This document shows positions 51,255 to 62,785 of a DNA stretch of 64,000 nt, in pieces. The first letter of the stretch is position 1. Every line of letters begins with the position of its first letter. The DNA is taken from assembly GCF_018128545.1 (NCBI RefSeq), contig NZ_JAGSND010000004.1:142861-206860 (forward strand), in the 5' to 3' direction. A program made the position numbers and the translations under genes. The notes below the pieces were generated by a model. That model saw only the letters and a list, made by a program, of their open reading frames with translations. It had not been told where the DNA came from and searched no databases. This stretch comes from Sinanaerobacter chloroacetimidivorans. Lineage in GTDB: Bacteria > Bacillota > Clostridia > Peptostreptococcales > Anaerovoracaceae.

Positions 51255-52298
51255 ATGAAAGCGCTGATTATGAAAGAATATATGAAACTTGAATATACGG
51301 ATGTAGAGATGCCCAAAATTAAGGATAATGAAGTTTTGGTCAAAATAATGGCCGTATCGGTTTGCGGGAGTGACATCCACGGTATCGACGGCAAATCCAA
51401 CAGACGGCAGGTGCCGATCATTATGGGACATGAAGCTAGCGGTATGATTACGGAAGCCGGTGCGAAGGTAACGGAATTTAAACCAGGAGACAGGGTTACA
51501 TTTGACTCTACTATCTATTGCGGCCGGTGTGAATTCTGTCGGAAAGGACAGCTTAACCTTTGTGACTATAGGAAGGTTTATGGAGTTTCCTGTGATGATT
51601 ACAGACAGCATGGCGCTTATTGTGAGTATCTTGCAGTTCCGGAGCATATTTTATATAAAATCGGTGATCACGTATCCTACCAAGAGGCAGCCTTGGTCGA
51701 ACCAATGTCAGTTGCTCTTCATGCCATAAATCTTCTGAATCTGACTTCCTCCGATACCGTTGTCATTTTTGGTACCGGGACCATTGCTTTATTTGCGGTG
51801 CAATTTTTTAAACTAAGAAATTGTGGTAATCTCATTGTGGTTGGCCGAAATGATAAAAAACTGCTTTTGGCACAAAAGTTGGGAGCTGATTCCGTTATTA
51901 ATTTAAAAAAGGTGAACGTGAGTACTGCTATAATGGAACTGACCGGCGGGCAAGGGACGGATTACGGATATGATGCGGCCGGAGCTCAAAGCACTTTCCA
52001 TATGGGAATTGCATCTTTAAAAAAGGGCGGTACCTTAGTGACTCTGGCAAATTTAGATAAAAAATTTGAATTGGATATAGCCAGTGTCATAACGAAGCAG
52101 CTGACAATAAAAGGATCTTGTGCTTCCAGCGGGGAGTATAAAGAAATTTTGGATCTTTTAGAAAAGGGTCTGCTGAAAACAAATTATGTAATCAGTAAGC
52201 AGCTGCCTCTATCCGAAGCCGCAGATTTTATTATAAAACTCCATAATAAAGAAATCACTGACTTTAACAAACTTATACTTGTAACTGATCCAAAATAG
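51255..52298 (+). CDS. Zinc-dependent alcohol dehydrogenase (galactitol-1-phosphate/sorbitol dehydrogenase-like)
   Basis: A 347-residue zinc MDR. Catalytic-zinc ligands are C37 (CGSDIHG) and H59-E60 (GHEASG); structural ligands are C89, C92, C95 and C103. The Rossmann motif is GTGTIAL. The family look is that of galactitol-1-phosphate 5-dehydrogenase or L-iditol dehydrogenase, oxidising a secondary alcohol of a polyol or polyol phosphate. An AAGGAG site precedes the ATG. Probably the last gene of the P6 module. Confidence 0.88.
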   Translation: MKALIMKEYMKLEYTDVEMPKIKDNEVLVKIMAVSVCGSDIHGIDGKSNRRQVPIIMGHEASGMITEAGAKVTEFKPGDRVTFDSTIYCGRCEFCRKGQLNLCDYRKVYGVSCDDYRQHGAYCEYLAVPEHILYKIGDHVSYQEAALVEPMSVALHAINLLNLTSSDTVVIFGTGTIALFAVQFFKLRNCGNLIVVGRNDKKLLLAQKLGADSVINLKKVNVSTAIMELTGGQGTDYGYDAAGAQSTFHMGIASLKKGGTLVTLANLDKKFELDIASVITKQLTIKGSCASSGEYKEILDLLEKGLLKTNYVISKQLPLSEAADFIIKLHNKEITDFNKLILVTDPK

Positions 52299-52474
52299 GA
52301 AAGTTTCGTTTAGCAGGTGCTTACTTCACCCATACCTTTAAAAAAGGCTAGAAAAGTGCGGCATTTAAAGTTATAATAATATGTTAAGAGTTTTAACCAA
52401 TGACAAACCGGCTCTAAGACTCAACAGAAATAGATAATACTTAATATTTAAATAAAGAGAGGAGCCCTTGCGAG

Positions 52475-54382
52475 ATGATAATAAATAGAATGCTGTTTAA
52501 TATTCCCGCGGAAAACCATACCGTAGAAGAGATAACCGAACTGCTTTCCAAACATCAGGAAGTGAAGTTTGTTTCCCTGGTAGGGATTGATATCGGCGGC
52601 CACGATACGGATGAAAAAATACCCGTGGAGCTGTTCATAAAAGATATGGAGAAATTTCTGTCCCAGGGCGTTCAAACGGACGGATCCAGTGTAGTACTTC
52701 CGAAAATCGCGGAATTGAATAATGCCAAAGTAGACATCATACCGGATTTAAGTGTTAACTGGTATGTTGATTATAATTTCAACCATGTGACAGAGGATAC
52801 CAAGCTGCCTGTAGGCACTCTGAGAATTCCTTCCTTCCTGGTTCATAATGATACCTTTGAAGTTGGTTCAAGAGTCATCCTTAGAGATACGGTAAAGGCA
52901 TTTAAAATAGGTGTCCGCAGCCTTCTTGAAAAAAATCCTTATGTTTTTGATTATCTGGAGATTGATTCCATTGATGAAATCGATGATATCGTTTTAACAG
53001 CGGCCACCGAATTGGAATTTTGGGTAAAGACTCCGGATGACAAAGCGGACCGGGAACAGCTTTCTACCTCGCAGATTCTGAAGGAGCAGTATTGGAAGAG
53101 AACCATTGGTCCGGTAAGAACAGCATTGGAAAAATCGCTGCTGATCCTGGATCGTTATGGATTCAATATTGAAATGGGCCACAAGGAGGTCGGAGGAATC
53201 AAAGCAAAATTGGGCACCTCCGGCGAATATGACCATGTGATGGAGCAGTTGGAAATCGACTGGGGATACAGTACGGCTCTTCAGGCTGCCGACAATGAAA
53301 ACCAGGTAAAATATGTGGTAAGAGATGTTTTCAGAGCCCATGGCCTGGATGTTACTTTTATGGCCAAGCCTATGGAAGGCGTTGCAGGCAACGGAGAGCA
53401 TACCCATATCGGGGTAGCTGCCAAACTGAAAAATGGAAAAATAATTAACTTATTTGCACCGAAGAATATGGAAGAGGATTACCTGAATCCGATAGGCTTT
53501 GGAGCGCTGCTCGGAATCCTGAAGAACTATGAGGTGATGAATCCCTTCATCGCATCTTCCAATGATGCGTTGAACAGATTGAAACCCGGATTTGAGGCTC
53601 CTGTATGCATTGTAACTTCCATCGGTCATACGGCAAAGGTTCCTTCACGAAACAGGACGGTGCTCGTCGGGTTGGTTCGTGACATCAATAATCCGCTGTC
53701 TACCAGATTTGAGCTGCGCTCTCCAAATCCCAAAAGCAATACCTATCTGGTACTGGCTACTGCTTATCTGGCAATGCTGGATGGGATAACCGCGGCTCTG
53801 GAAGCAGGGAAAACAACAAAGGAACTGGAAGGCTCCCTTTCGAAAAAGTACGGTAAAGAAGATTTCTATCTGGAAACCCGTCGTGAATATCGAAGCGAAA
53901 AGGACGTATTTGACGAATACAGTGAGGAAGAAAGAGACAAGCTCTTCGGAAAAGTTCCTGCTACCGTCTGGGAAAATATCAGTGCATTCCGGGAATATCC
54001 GGATAAATTGAAAATCCTCATGAAAGATGGGGTTATGGACAATATCACCCTGGAATCTTACGAAGAAGCAACAGTGGGAGCCTGGGCTACGGAGCTTCAT
54101 AACAGAATTATTCCCAACACCATGGCTTTGGTAAGAGAATGCAAAAAAATGCATCCCGATAATGAATGCACCGATTATGACGTTCTGAACTGGACCAAGA
54201 TACAAAAATTAAGAGTGTATCTGGGACAGGATCAAATAGAGAAAAAATCCTTGCTTACAAGGATAAAACTGGCATTGGACAGTAAAAACTATAATGAGGC
54301 TTCCGATCTCCAAATCGAAATGCAATCAAAGATCGAGGAGCTTGTGAATACCTATATGGAATATAAAAAGAATCTGTTGTAA
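52475..54382 (+). CDS. Glutamine synthetase (GlnN/type III-like)
   Basis: A 635-residue ATP-dependent glutamine synthetase making glutamine from glutamate and ammonia. Catalytic-domain motifs include TELEFWVKTP, NGEHTHIGVAAK and NRTVLVGL, with a C-terminal extension of about 170 residues rich in charged residues. Length and extension are unlike class I enzymes (about 440-470) and closest to long clostridial/type III forms. The ATG sits behind GAGGAG, 11 bases upstream. The 176-base gap before it (52299-52474) is AT-rich and shows a TATAAT at 52372-52377 without a clear -35. Confidence 0.85.
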   Translation: MIINRMLFNIPAENHTVEEITELLSKHQEVKFVSLVGIDIGGHDTDEKIPVELFIKDMEKFLSQGVQTDGSSVVLPKIAELNNAKVDIIPDLSVNWYVDYNFNHVTEDTKLPVGTLRIPSFLVHNDTFEVGSRVILRDTVKAFKIGVRSLLEKNPYVFDYLEIDSIDEIDDIVLTAATELEFWVKTPDDKADREQLSTSQILKEQYWKRTIGPVRTALEKSLLILDRYGFNIEMGHKEVGGIKAKLGTSGEYDHVMEQLEIDWGYSTALQAADNENQVKYVVRDVFRAHGLDVTFMAKPMEGVAGNGEHTHIGVAAKLKNGKIINLFAPKNMEEDYLNPIGFGALLGILKNYEVMNPFIASSNDALNRLKPGFEAPVCIVTSIGHTAKVPSRNRTVLVGLVRDINNPLSTRFELRSPNPKSNTYLVLATAYLAMLDGITAALEAGKTTKELEGSLSKKYGKEDFYLETRREYRSEKDVFDEYSEEERDKLFGKVPATVWENISAFREYPDKLKILMKDGVMDNITLESYEEATVGAWATELHNRIIPNTMALVRECKKMHPDNECTDYDVLNWTKIQKLRVYLGQDQIEKKSLLTRIKLALDSKNYNEASDLQIEMQSKIEELVNTYMEYKKNLL

Positions 54383-55672
<1,290 letters not shown>

Positions 55673-55687
55673 TCGGTAAGGAGGGTC

Positions 55688-55882
55688 ATGATGCCACCTC
55701 TTGCTCTAAAAATAGGTGATATTGTAGAATTGAAGAAAAAGCATCCCTGCGGAGGAAACCGCTTCACCGTCATGCGTACCGGAATGGATTTTCGTATTAA
55801 ATGTGAAACTTGCGGTACGCAAATATGGCTGGGGAGACCCGATCTGGAAAAGAGCGTAAAAAAAATAATACCGAAGGAATGA
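55688..55882 (+). CDS. DUF951 family small protein
   Basis: A 64-residue protein with a CGG and a CETCG Cys motif (about 23-45), as in DUF951 proteins that are conserved across Bacillota but have no assigned function. The DUF951 beta-strand pattern begins with LKIGDIVELKKKHPCGG. The start may be 55688 or the in-frame ATG at 55691; GGAGG lies just upstream. It follows serS by 15 bases and probably shares a transcript. Confidence 0.87.
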   Translation: MMPPLALKIGDIVELKKKHPCGGNRFTVMRTGMDFRIKCETCGTQIWLGRPDLEKSVKKIIPKE

Positions 55883-55887
55883 TTACT

Positions 55888-56784
55888 ATGGAAATGGTCA
55901 AGACACCCGAAGAAACCATGCACGAGAATGCTGTAGCCAAAGAGCAGGAGCAGATCCAAGAACTGTTAAGAAGGGGTGCCGTCCGGCATTATTTCCTGGG
56001 GCCGGAAAATATCTGGTCACAGGAAGGCTTTGGAACTGTCGTAGGAGGGGTTCTCACCGGGTTTCTGGGAGGGATTCTGCTGCCAAAGCTGTTTTTATAC
56101 TCCAATACCAATGCAGCATTGCAATACATGTGCTGGCTTATGACCGCTGCCGGGATTTTTCTCATTTTAAAAGGATTACATGGAATGAAAAAGGAGTATC
56201 GAGTACAGCAAAAGCAGGTTTCGGATCAGACCTTTGATGAGATCCTGGCTTATGACCTCGTCAAGCTCGGTGATATCAGCAAAGCATTGCTGAAGGAAAA
56301 TATTCCGAAGCTGGCAGAGGAAGAGAATCTTGAACAGCTGGAAATGGTTCTTGTAAGGGGACCGAGAGATTACGTTCATAATGTCAATTTGCCATTACTC
56401 TGGAAACAGGGAGAAGACGGATTCCTGCGATACTCCAACTTTTCCGTTATGGCGCTTTATTTTGGAAATGAAAATCTCTATATTTATACCAGCATTTATA
56501 ATATGAGGAATGGCACCAGCAAATTTCAGCATACTTATGAATGCCCCTATGATAAAATCAGGTATACCAGACTGGAAGACCGAGTAATTGATACTGTAAA
56601 TCAAAAGAACAAGGCTATTTCCGGTAAACTTCAGGTCCTCGTCATCAATGCGGGGGATCGCGAAGAGGACGAACTGGTAATACCGGTGAGGGATTATGAC
56701 CTCATGGAGCAGATGCAGGGTGATCTTGATATCTGTGATGCGGAAACAGCAATTCAATTAATTATAAATAAAATAAAGGAGTGA
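55888..56784 (+). CDS. Hypothetical membrane protein
   Basis: A 298-residue protein with two predicted membrane helices (about 47-70 and 78-96) and a hydrophilic C-terminal domain of about 190 residues. I do not recognise the family. The start is the ATG at 55888 behind GAAGGA; a longer frame to 55810 overlaps DUF951 and has no ribosome site. Its stop overlaps the start region of the sodium/proline symporter gene, suggesting coupled expression and perhaps a functional link. No motif for activity is visible. Confidence 0.75.
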   Translation: MEMVKTPEETMHENAVAKEQEQIQELLRRGAVRHYFLGPENIWSQEGFGTVVGGVLTGFLGGILLPKLFLYSNTNAALQYMCWLMTAAGIFLILKGLHGMKKEYRVQQKQVSDQTFDEILAYDLVKLGDISKALLKENIPKLAEEENLEQLEMVLVRGPRDYVHNVNLPLLWKQGEDGFLRYSNFSVMALYFGNENLYIYTSIYNMRNGTSKFQHTYECPYDKIRYTRLEDRVIDTVNQKNKAISGKLQVLVINAGDREEDELVIPVRDYDLMEQMQGDLDICDAETAIQLIINKIKE

Positions 56785-56789
56785 ATATT

Positions 56790-58271
56790 TTGATAACGAT
56801 TGCAATCGTATTTGTCATTTATTTGGCCATCATGGTGGCCATCGGCTTTAAGTTTTACAGTAAGACAAGTAATCTGAGCGATTATATTCTTGGAGGAAGA
56901 AATTTAGGGAGCTGGCTCACCGCCTTGTCTGCCCAGGCATCCGATATGAGCGGATGGTTGCTTATCGGACTCCCCGGAACTGCCTATGTGATCTACGCGG
57001 GAACCTCAGAAGCGATTTGGACGGCTATCGGCCTGGTACTCGGGACCTATCTGAACTGGCTGTTTGTTGCAAAACGTCTGAGAAAGTATACAGAGGTTTC
57101 AGGCAATTCCATTACCATACCGGACTTCCTCGAAAATCGATTCAAGGATACAAAACATATACTAAGAATCATTTCCGCAGTCTTTATCGTAATATTTTTC
57201 CTTATTTATACTTCATCACAATTTTCAGCCGGAGCAAAACTATTCTCCACGGTGTTTGGCCTCAATTACACAACCGGCCTGATACTTGGTGCTGCTATTA
57301 TTGTATCTTATACCGCTTTGGGTGGATTCTCCGCAGTATGCTGGACGGATGCCATCCAGGGAAGCATCATGTTCTTTGCCTTGATTGCGGTTCCCTTTAT
57401 GGCAATGATGGAAATGGGCGGTGTCGGTGAAGTGGCAACGAGACTTTCACAACTGACTCCCGAATCTTTAGGCCTTTTCCCTATGAAAAATGGTGCTGTG
57501 GATTCCATGCTGCTGGCTTCGGGGCTTGGATGGGGACTCGGCTATTTTGGACAGCCGCACATCCTCACCCGATTTATGGCAATTCAATCTCCGGATATGA
57601 TTAAAAAATCCAGAACGATAGCAATGATCTGGGTCATTATAACGCTTACCGCTGCCGTAGGAATCGGAATTATCGGAAAAGCCTACCTGCCGGATCTGGT
57701 AGATGGTGAAACTATTTATATGGCCATGATCAATTCCATGTTCCCGGATGTGGTTGCAGGAATCCTGCTGACGGCTATTCTGGCAGCCATCATGAGTACC
57801 GCCAGCTCACAGCTTCTGGTTACGGCATCCTCTGCCTCCAGGGATCTTTACGCATTGCTGTTTAAAAAGAGTACCAAAGGGACGGAAATTGTTTGGGTAA
57901 GCAGAATCACTGTGGTAGTGGTATCCGCCATTGCGATTGTCATCGCGTTGGATGCCAACAGTTCTGTTTTTGGTCTTGTGTCCTGTGCCTGGGGCGGTTT
58001 TGGCGCTGCCTTCGGTCCGCTGATCCTCTTTTCCTTGTTCTGGAAGAGAACTACGGTACAGGGTGCCATTGCCGGTATGATTACCGGCGGCGTGGTGGAT
58101 TTATACTGGTATTCCATGAAGGCTCAAGGGGGTATCTTCCAGATTTATGAGATTATCCCCGGATTCCTGGCGGCTTCTCTGGTTCTTGTTGTTGTCAGCC
58201 TTCTAACGAAACTTCCGAAGGAATTAGCCGAAGAATTTGAGGAATCAAAAAAACCTTGGGTAAAGAAGTAA
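56790..58271 (+). CDS. putP: Sodium/proline symporter (PutP-like)
   Basis: A 493-residue SSS transporter with about 13 helices. The N-terminal SDYILGGRNLGSWLTALSAQASDMSGWLLIGLPG stretch (about 33-66; quoted only by its start SDYILGGRNLGSW) is the PutP hallmark, and the core continues through the LLTAILAAIMSTASSQLLV region. It imports proline, or a related amino acid, with sodium. The TTG at 56790, 8 bases after AAGGAG, is preferred over the GTG at 56781, which abuts the site. Confidence 0.9.
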   Translation: MITIAIVFVIYLAIMVAIGFKFYSKTSNLSDYILGGRNLGSWLTALSAQASDMSGWLLIGLPGTAYVIYAGTSEAIWTAIGLVLGTYLNWLFVAKRLRKYTEVSGNSITIPDFLENRFKDTKHILRIISAVFIVIFFLIYTSSQFSAGAKLFSTVFGLNYTTGLILGAAIIVSYTALGGFSAVCWTDAIQGSIMFFALIAVPFMAMMEMGGVGEVATRLSQLTPESLGLFPMKNGAVDSMLLASGLGWGLGYFGQPHILTRFMAIQSPDMIKKSRTIAMIWVIITLTAAVGIGIIGKAYLPDLVDGETIYMAMINSMFPDVVAGILLTAILAAIMSTASSQLLVTASSASRDLYALLFKKSTKGTEIVWVSRITVVVVSAIAIVIALDANSSVFGLVSCAWGGFGAAFGPLILFSLFWKRTTVQGAIAGMITGGVVDLYWYSMKAQGGIFQIYEIIPGFLAASLVLVVVSLLTKLPKELAEEFEESKKPWVKK

Positions 58272-58286
58272 TTTTATTTTTTATTC

Positions 58287-58315
58287 TTGTTCATTTTGGG
58301 TATAAGATATAAAAT
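58287..58315 (+). promoter_or_regulatory. Possible sigma-70 promoter of the small Cys-rich protein gene
   Basis: TTGTTC, 17 bases, TAAAAT. Good spacing and a fair match, about 48 bases before the start codon. Confidence 0.4.
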
Positions 58316-58362
58316 GAAAACAATAAAATGATATTGGGTTATTTCATAAAGGAGGTAAGATT

Positions 58363-58560
58363 ATGTCCGAAAAGGAATTGGAGAAAAACGACAACTGCTG
58401 CGGTGACGGCAAAAAAATTGATGACTATTTAGGGTGTACCATCTGTGAACCTGCAAAGGAAGTAGAAGATATCGAAGCTCCTGCAGAAGCCAATTATGAG
58501 GTGGATTCTCCACCGGAACCGAAAGCAGAGCCGGATGACCGCTATGAAGGAATGCTCTAA
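58363..58560 (+). CDS. Small acidic protein with a CC-CxxC motif
   Basis: A 65-residue protein with four Cys in the first half (NCCGDG and CTICEP), which could bind a metal, and a strongly acidic, Pro-rich tail. The ATG has an excellent AAAGGAGGT site. It has its own likely promoter and a strong terminator, so it looks like a real single-gene unit. I do not recognise the family and propose no function. Confidence 0.75.
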   Translation: MSEKELEKNDNCCGDGKKIDDYLGCTICEPAKEVEDIEAPAEANYEVDSPPEPKAEPDDRYEGML

Positions 58561-58613
58561 AGAATTCTAAAGTAGCGCTTTTAAGAGTAACAATCATACA
58601 TACGGTAATATTT

Positions 58614-58646
58614 AATTGAGTAGGTTTAACACCTACTCAATTTTTT
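58614..58646 (+). terminator. Terminator after the small Cys-rich protein gene
   Basis: AATTGAGTAGGT pairs with ACCTACTCAATT (12 bp) around TTAAC, followed by TTTT. It lies between this gene and the convergent HAD gene. Confidence 0.88.
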
Positions 58647-58652
58647 AAACCG

Positions 58653-59459
58653 TTATTCGAATAAGAATTTTTCTATTGCCCTGGCCACTCCGTCCTGATT
58701 GTTGGTTCCCGTAACATAGTCTGCAAGCTCCTTAAGCTTTGGGACTGCATTTTCGACGGCTACTCCAAGACCTGCAAATTGTATCATATCAATGTCATTG
58801 AAATTATCTCCGAAACACATGATTTCTGAGGGAAGTATATTTTTTCCCTTTGCATACTTCTCAATGGCGTTGGCTTTGCTTACCTGCTCCGCACAAATAT
58901 CAAAGCTGTTATACCAGGAGCTGGTTACAGAAATTCCCGGCAGCTCCGTTAATTCGCTGTAGAGCACTCCGCGTTCTTCCTCCTCACAATGCACCAGTAC
59001 CTTATAAATTTCATCCTTATCAAGAATTTGAAAAGGATTTACTTCCATCATAGGAAAGCGTTCATCCTCAGGAAGCTCATTGTTGAATTGATAAAAGCCC
59101 GACCATTGAGGGGAGAACTTTTCAGTATAAAAGCACTCTTCCCCATAAAAATGAAAATAAAGCCCCTTGTCCGTCAGAAACTGAAAAACCTCAGACAAAG
59201 CTTCCGAAGCAATGGGCTTTCCATATACTTTCCTGCCGCCGGCTTCTTTAATCAAGGCCCCGTTACAGGCCAGTATGGGAGTATTTAGCCCCAACTCCGC
59301 CGAATAACGCCGCGCTCCACCGTAGATTCTTCCTGTCGCCAGCATAAACTCGGTGCCGTTCTTTGCTGCTCTTTGGATGATTGATTTCGTATACTCTGAA
59401 ACAGAGTGATCATCTCTCAATAACGTTCCATCCATGTCACTTACGATTAGTTTATACAT
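58653..59459 (-). CDS. Cof-type HAD-IIB sugar-phosphatase-like hydrolase
   Basis: A 268-residue HAD-superfamily phosphatase. Motif I is SDMDGTLL (about 6-13), and motif IV is GDNFNDIDMI, with the IIB cap domain between. Cof-type members dephosphorylate small metabolites such as sugar phosphates or pyridoxal phosphate, or flavin precursors; the substrate is unknown. The start is the ATG at 59459, with TAGGAGG upstream; an in-frame extension to 59489 has no site. The gap 59460-59935 holds the leu promoter and T-box. Confidence 0.87.
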   Translation of the reverse strand: MYKLIVSDMDGTLLRDDHSVSEYTKSIIQRAAKNGTEFMLATGRIYGGARRYSAELGLNTPILACNGALIKEAGGRKVYGKPIASEALSEVFQFLTDKGLYFHFYGEECFYTEKFSPQWSGFYQFNNELPEDERFPMMEVNPFQILDKDEIYKVLVHCEEEERGVLYSELTELPGISVTSSWYNSFDICAEQVSKANAIEKYAKGKNILPSEIMCFGDNFNDIDMIQFAGLGVAVENAVPKLKELADYVTGTNNQDGVARAIEKFLFE

Positions 59460-59578
59460 AAAACCTCCTAACTCTCTCTCCAAAATCATTATACACTAAA
59501 AGACCGGAGTAAAAGTATGAGGAATCGAATAAATCTGAAAAAATAATTTAAAAGAGACACGATCTAAGAAAAAAACCA

Positions 59579-59607
59579 TTGACAACGAAAAAGTATTTTA
59601 ATATACT
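59579..59607 (+). promoter_or_regulatory. Sigma-70 promoter of the leucine operon
   Basis: TTGACA (59579-59584), 17 bases, TATACT (59602-59607). Near-consensus. The transcript should begin near 59614, at the start of the T-box leader. Confidence 0.88.
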
Positions 59608-59613
59608 ACTAAC

Positions 59614-59882
59614 AATAAATGCAATGACGGAGCTTCTCTTTTTTCCATAAAACGTTACAGAGAGCCGGTGGTAGCTGCAAACCGGTACGTGTGAAAATTG
59701 AATCTCTCTCCCGAGCAGAATCTTCGAAATCAAAGGAAAGTAAAAGATTCCGGCAGACCCCGTTATCAAGGTCGAGGATTTGTTAGAATCCAGTGAGATG
59801 ACTGTTACATACAGTAATCAGGGTGGTACCGCGGTAGTATAATATCGTCCCTGAAGCTTACTAAAAGCTTCAGGGACTTTTT
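59614..59882 (+). promoter_or_regulatory. T-box leader of the leucine operon
   Basis: An RNA switch that binds uncharged tRNA and so raises leu expression when leucine is scarce. The T-box AGGGTGGTACCGCG lies at 59820-59833, ahead of the attenuator hairpin. The stem I region holds the AGAGAGCCGGTGG stretch near 59659 and a GAA followed by repeated CTC at 59704-59710, which would read as a CUC (Leu) specifier. The exact specifier register cannot be settled by eye, but the downstream gene leuA supports leucine. Confidence 0.9.
59847..59882 (+). terminator. T-box attenuator (terminator hairpin)
   Basis: GTCCCTGAAGCTT pairs with AAGCTTCAGGGAC around 5 bases, followed by TTTTT. In the bound state the T-box pairs with GTCCCT-region bases to form the antiterminator instead. 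Confidence 0.92.
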
Positions 59883-59935
59883 GCGTTCTAACAAAGAATA
59901 AACGAATTTACGGAGAATATAGGAGGGTAACAACA

Positions 59936-61462
59936 ATGACCAGAATGATTAGAATTTTTGACACTACGTTGAGAGACGGAGAGCAGTCACCAGGCTGCAG
60001 CATGAACTTAAAAGAAAAAATTGAAATGGCAAAACAGCTGGAAAAGATGAAAGTGGATATCATTGAAGCGGGATTTGCTATCACTTCTCCTGGAGATTTC
60101 GAATCTGTTCAAACGATCTCATCCATTATCAAGGACTGCACAGTAGCCAGCCTGTCCAGAGCTGCGGAAAAGGACATTGATGCTTCCTGGGAAGCATTGA
60201 AAAAAGCAGTGGATCCCAGAATCCATATCGTAATCGCTACATCTCCTATTCATATGCAATATAAATTGAATCTGGAGCCGGATGCTGTAATTGAAAAAGC
60301 GGTTGCTTCCGTAAAATATGCTAAAAAATATTGCAGCAACATCGAGTTTTCCGCGGAAGATGCAACAAGAAGCGATTTGGAATTCATGGCCAGGATTTTT
60401 GATGCAACCATTCAGGCTGGAGCCACTACGGTAAACATTCCGGACACCGTTGGTTATACCACACCGGAAGAACACTATGAATTTTTCATGAAGCTCCGTG
60501 AATTGTGCCCAAGATTGGATGACGTAACCATTTCCGCACATTGCCATAATGACCTTGGTCTTGGCGTAGCCAACTCCCTGGCGGCAATCAGAGCGGGAGT
60601 CAACCAGATCGAATGTACCATTAACGGTATCGGTGAACGTGCCGGTAATGCGGCAATGGAAGAAGTGGTCATGGCCCTTCACACAAGAAAGGATCTGTTC
60701 CAGGCGGAAACAAGAGTGGTTACCACTGAATTGATGCGTGCTTCGAAACTGCTTACCAGAATCACCGGCGTAAAGGTACAGCCAAACAAAGCGATTGTCG
60801 GAGAAAATGCTTTCTCCCATGAATCGGGAATTCATCAGGATGGTGTATTAAAGCACAAGCAGACTTACGAAATTATGACTCCTGAATCTATCGGGATCGT
60901 AGGAAATAACAACATCGTACTTGGAAAGCATTCCGGAAGACACGCCTTCAGAAACAAGATCAGAGAGCTTGGATATGAAATCAGCGACGAGCAGCTGGAA
61001 CAGGCTTTTGCGAAGTTCAAGGTAGTCGCCGACAAGAAGAAATCCGTATATGACAGAGATATTGAGGCGATTCTTGCAAAGGAAACTCTTCAGGTTCCAA
61101 AGACCTATACCCTGGAAAGCTTCGTTATCAACAGCGGAAACAGTATTACTTCCACCGCCGTATTAAAGGTAATCAAAGACGGAAAAGCAATCGAAAAGGT
61201 ATCAAGAGGAGACGGTCCTATCGATGCCGCCTTTAAGGCAATTGAAAAAATTGTTGGGATGGATCTGAAGCTTGACGATTATCAGCTGCAGTCCGTCACG
61301 GAAGGAATGGATGCACTGGGAGATGCACTGGTGAAGATTAGTGACGAAAACGGTGAAATCTATGGAGGAAGAGGGCTTTCCACAGACGTGATAGAAGCGA
61401 GTATTCAAGCCTATATCAACGCAGTAAATAAAATGATTTACGATAAAGAACATCGTGCATAA
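59936..61462 (+). CDS. leuA: 2-isopropylmalate synthase
   Basis: The first committed step of leucine synthesis, condensing acetyl-CoA with 2-ketoisovalerate. The 508-residue protein has the HMG-CoA lyase-type opening [12 protein letters not shown] (about 9-20), the metal motif HCHNDLGLG, and a C-terminal LeuA dimer/regulatory domain (about 390-500) that provides leucine feedback inhibition in relatives. GGAGGGTAACAACA precedes the ATG. It is the first gene after the T-box. Confidence 0.96.
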   Translation: MTRMIRIFDTTLRDGEQSPGCSMNLKEKIEMAKQLEKMKVDIIEAGFAITSPGDFESVQTISSIIKDCTVASLSRAAEKDIDASWEALKKAVDPRIHIVIATSPIHMQYKLNLEPDAVIEKAVASVKYAKKYCSNIEFSAEDATRSDLEFMARIFDATIQAGATTVNIPDTVGYTTPEEHYEFFMKLRELCPRLDDVTISAHCHNDLGLGVANSLAAIRAGVNQIECTINGIGERAGNAAMEEVVMALHTRKDLFQAETRVVTTELMRASKLLTRITGVKVQPNKAIVGENAFSHESGIHQDGVLKHKQTYEIMTPESIGIVGNNNIVLGKHSGRHAFRNKIRELGYEISDEQLEQAFAKFKVVADKKKSVYDRDIEAILAKETLQVPKTYTLESFVINSGNSITSTAVLKVIKDGKAIEKVSRGDGPIDAAFKAIEKIVGMDLKLDDYQLQSVTEGMDALGDALVKISDENGEIYGGRGLSTDVIEASIQAYINAVNKMIYDKEHRA

Positions 61463-61482
61463 ACAGGAAGGAGGATGACAAA

Positions 61483-62760
61483 ATGGGAATGACCATGACA
61501 CAGAAAATACTTGCTGCACATGCCGGCTTGAAAGAAGTAAAGGCTGGGCAGTTTATCGAAGCGGATTTGGATATTGTTTTGGCAAATGATATCACGGGTC
61601 CGGTTGCTATAAAAGAATTCAACAAGATGGGAGCAAAAGGTGTCTTTGACAAGAACAAGGTCGTGCTGGTGCCGGATCACTTTACTCCCAACAAAGATAT
61701 CAAGGCTGCCGAGCAGTGTAAAATGCTCAGAGAATTTGCAGTAGATCAGGAAATTGAAAACTATTTTGAAGTGGGAGAAATGGGAATTGAGCATGCGCTG
61801 CTTCCGGAAAAAGGCTTGGTGGTGGCAGGAGATGCCGTTATCGGAGCAGATTCTCACACTTGCACTTATGGTGCTTTAGGCGCCTTTGCCACAGGAATCG
61901 GTTCTACGGATATGGCTGCAGGAATGGCCAGGGGGAAAGCCTGGTTCAAGGTACCTTCCGCGATCAAATTTGAACTGATAGGAAAACCAACCAAGTGGGT
62001 GAGTGGGAAAGACGTGATCCTGCATATCATCGGGATGATCGGTGTGGACGGCGCACTCTACAAATCCATGGAATTTATGGGCAGCGGTTTAAAGAACCTG
62101 TCCATGGACGACAGGCTTGCCATGGCAAACATGGCCATTGAAGCCGGGGCAAAAAACGGCATCTTCATGGTGGATGACATTACAAAGGAATACATGAAGG
62201 AGCATAAAAATAAGAATAAAGCCTTTAAAAAGAAGATCAAGATTTATGCACCCGATGAGGATGCGGTTTATGACGAGACTTATGTCATTGATCTGGCAAA
62301 AATAAGACCTACGGTAGCCTTCCCTCATCTGCCGGAAAATACAAAAACCATTGACGAGGTGGGAGACATTAAGATCGATCAGGTTGTAATCGGTTCCTGC
62401 ACCAACGGCAGAATGGAAGATATGGAAGTAACAGCAAAAATCCTGAAGGGGAAAAAGGTTGCCAAGAATTTGAGGCTGATCATCTTCCCGGGAACCCAGC
62501 AGATCTATCTTGACTGTGTAAAGAAAGGCTACGCTGAAATCTTTGTAAAAGCCGGTGCAGTATTCTCAACGCCAACCTGCGGACCATGTCTTGGAGGGCA
62601 TATGGGAATCCTTGCAGCAGGTGAAAGAGCTGTAGCCACCACAAACAGAAACTTCGTCGGCAGAATGGGACACGTGGATTCGGAAATCTACCTGGCAAGT
62701 CCTGCAGTGGCTGCCGCTTCCGCAATCGCCGGTAAAATTTTTAATCCGGAGAAGCTATAA
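61483..62760 (+). CDS. leuC: 3-isopropylmalate dehydratase, large subunit
   Basis: A 425-residue aconitase-superfamily subunit that isomerises 2- to 3-isopropylmalate with LeuD. The [4Fe-4S] ligands lie in [10 protein letters not shown] (first Cys) and PTCGPCLGG (two further Cys), with [11 protein letters not shown] near the N-terminus as the family hallmark. Length fits the single-domain archaeal/clostridial LeuC form. It follows leuA by 20 bases with an AAGGAGG site. Confidence 0.95.
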   Translation: MGMTMTQKILAAHAGLKEVKAGQFIEADLDIVLANDITGPVAIKEFNKMGAKGVFDKNKVVLVPDHFTPNKDIKAAEQCKMLREFAVDQEIENYFEVGEMGIEHALLPEKGLVVAGDAVIGADSHTCTYGALGAFATGIGSTDMAAGMARGKAWFKVPSAIKFELIGKPTKWVSGKDVILHIIGMIGVDGALYKSMEFMGSGLKNLSMDDRLAMANMAIEAGAKNGIFMVDDITKEYMKEHKNKNKAFKKKIKIYAPDEDAVYDETYVIDLAKIRPTVAFPHLPENTKTIDEVGDIKIDQVVIGSCTNGRMEDMEVTAKILKGKKVAKNLRLIIFPGTQQIYLDCVKKGYAEIFVKAGAVFSTPTCGPCLGGHMGILAAGERAVATTNRNFVGRMGHVDSEIYLASPAVAAASAIAGKIFNPEKL

Positions 62761-62785
62761 ACAAAAGGAAAGAAAGGATAAGAAA

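Noticed and set aside
55810..55887. N-terminal extension of the hypothetical membrane protein into DUF951
   Set aside because: No ribosome site; the overlap with a conserved protein is unlikely.
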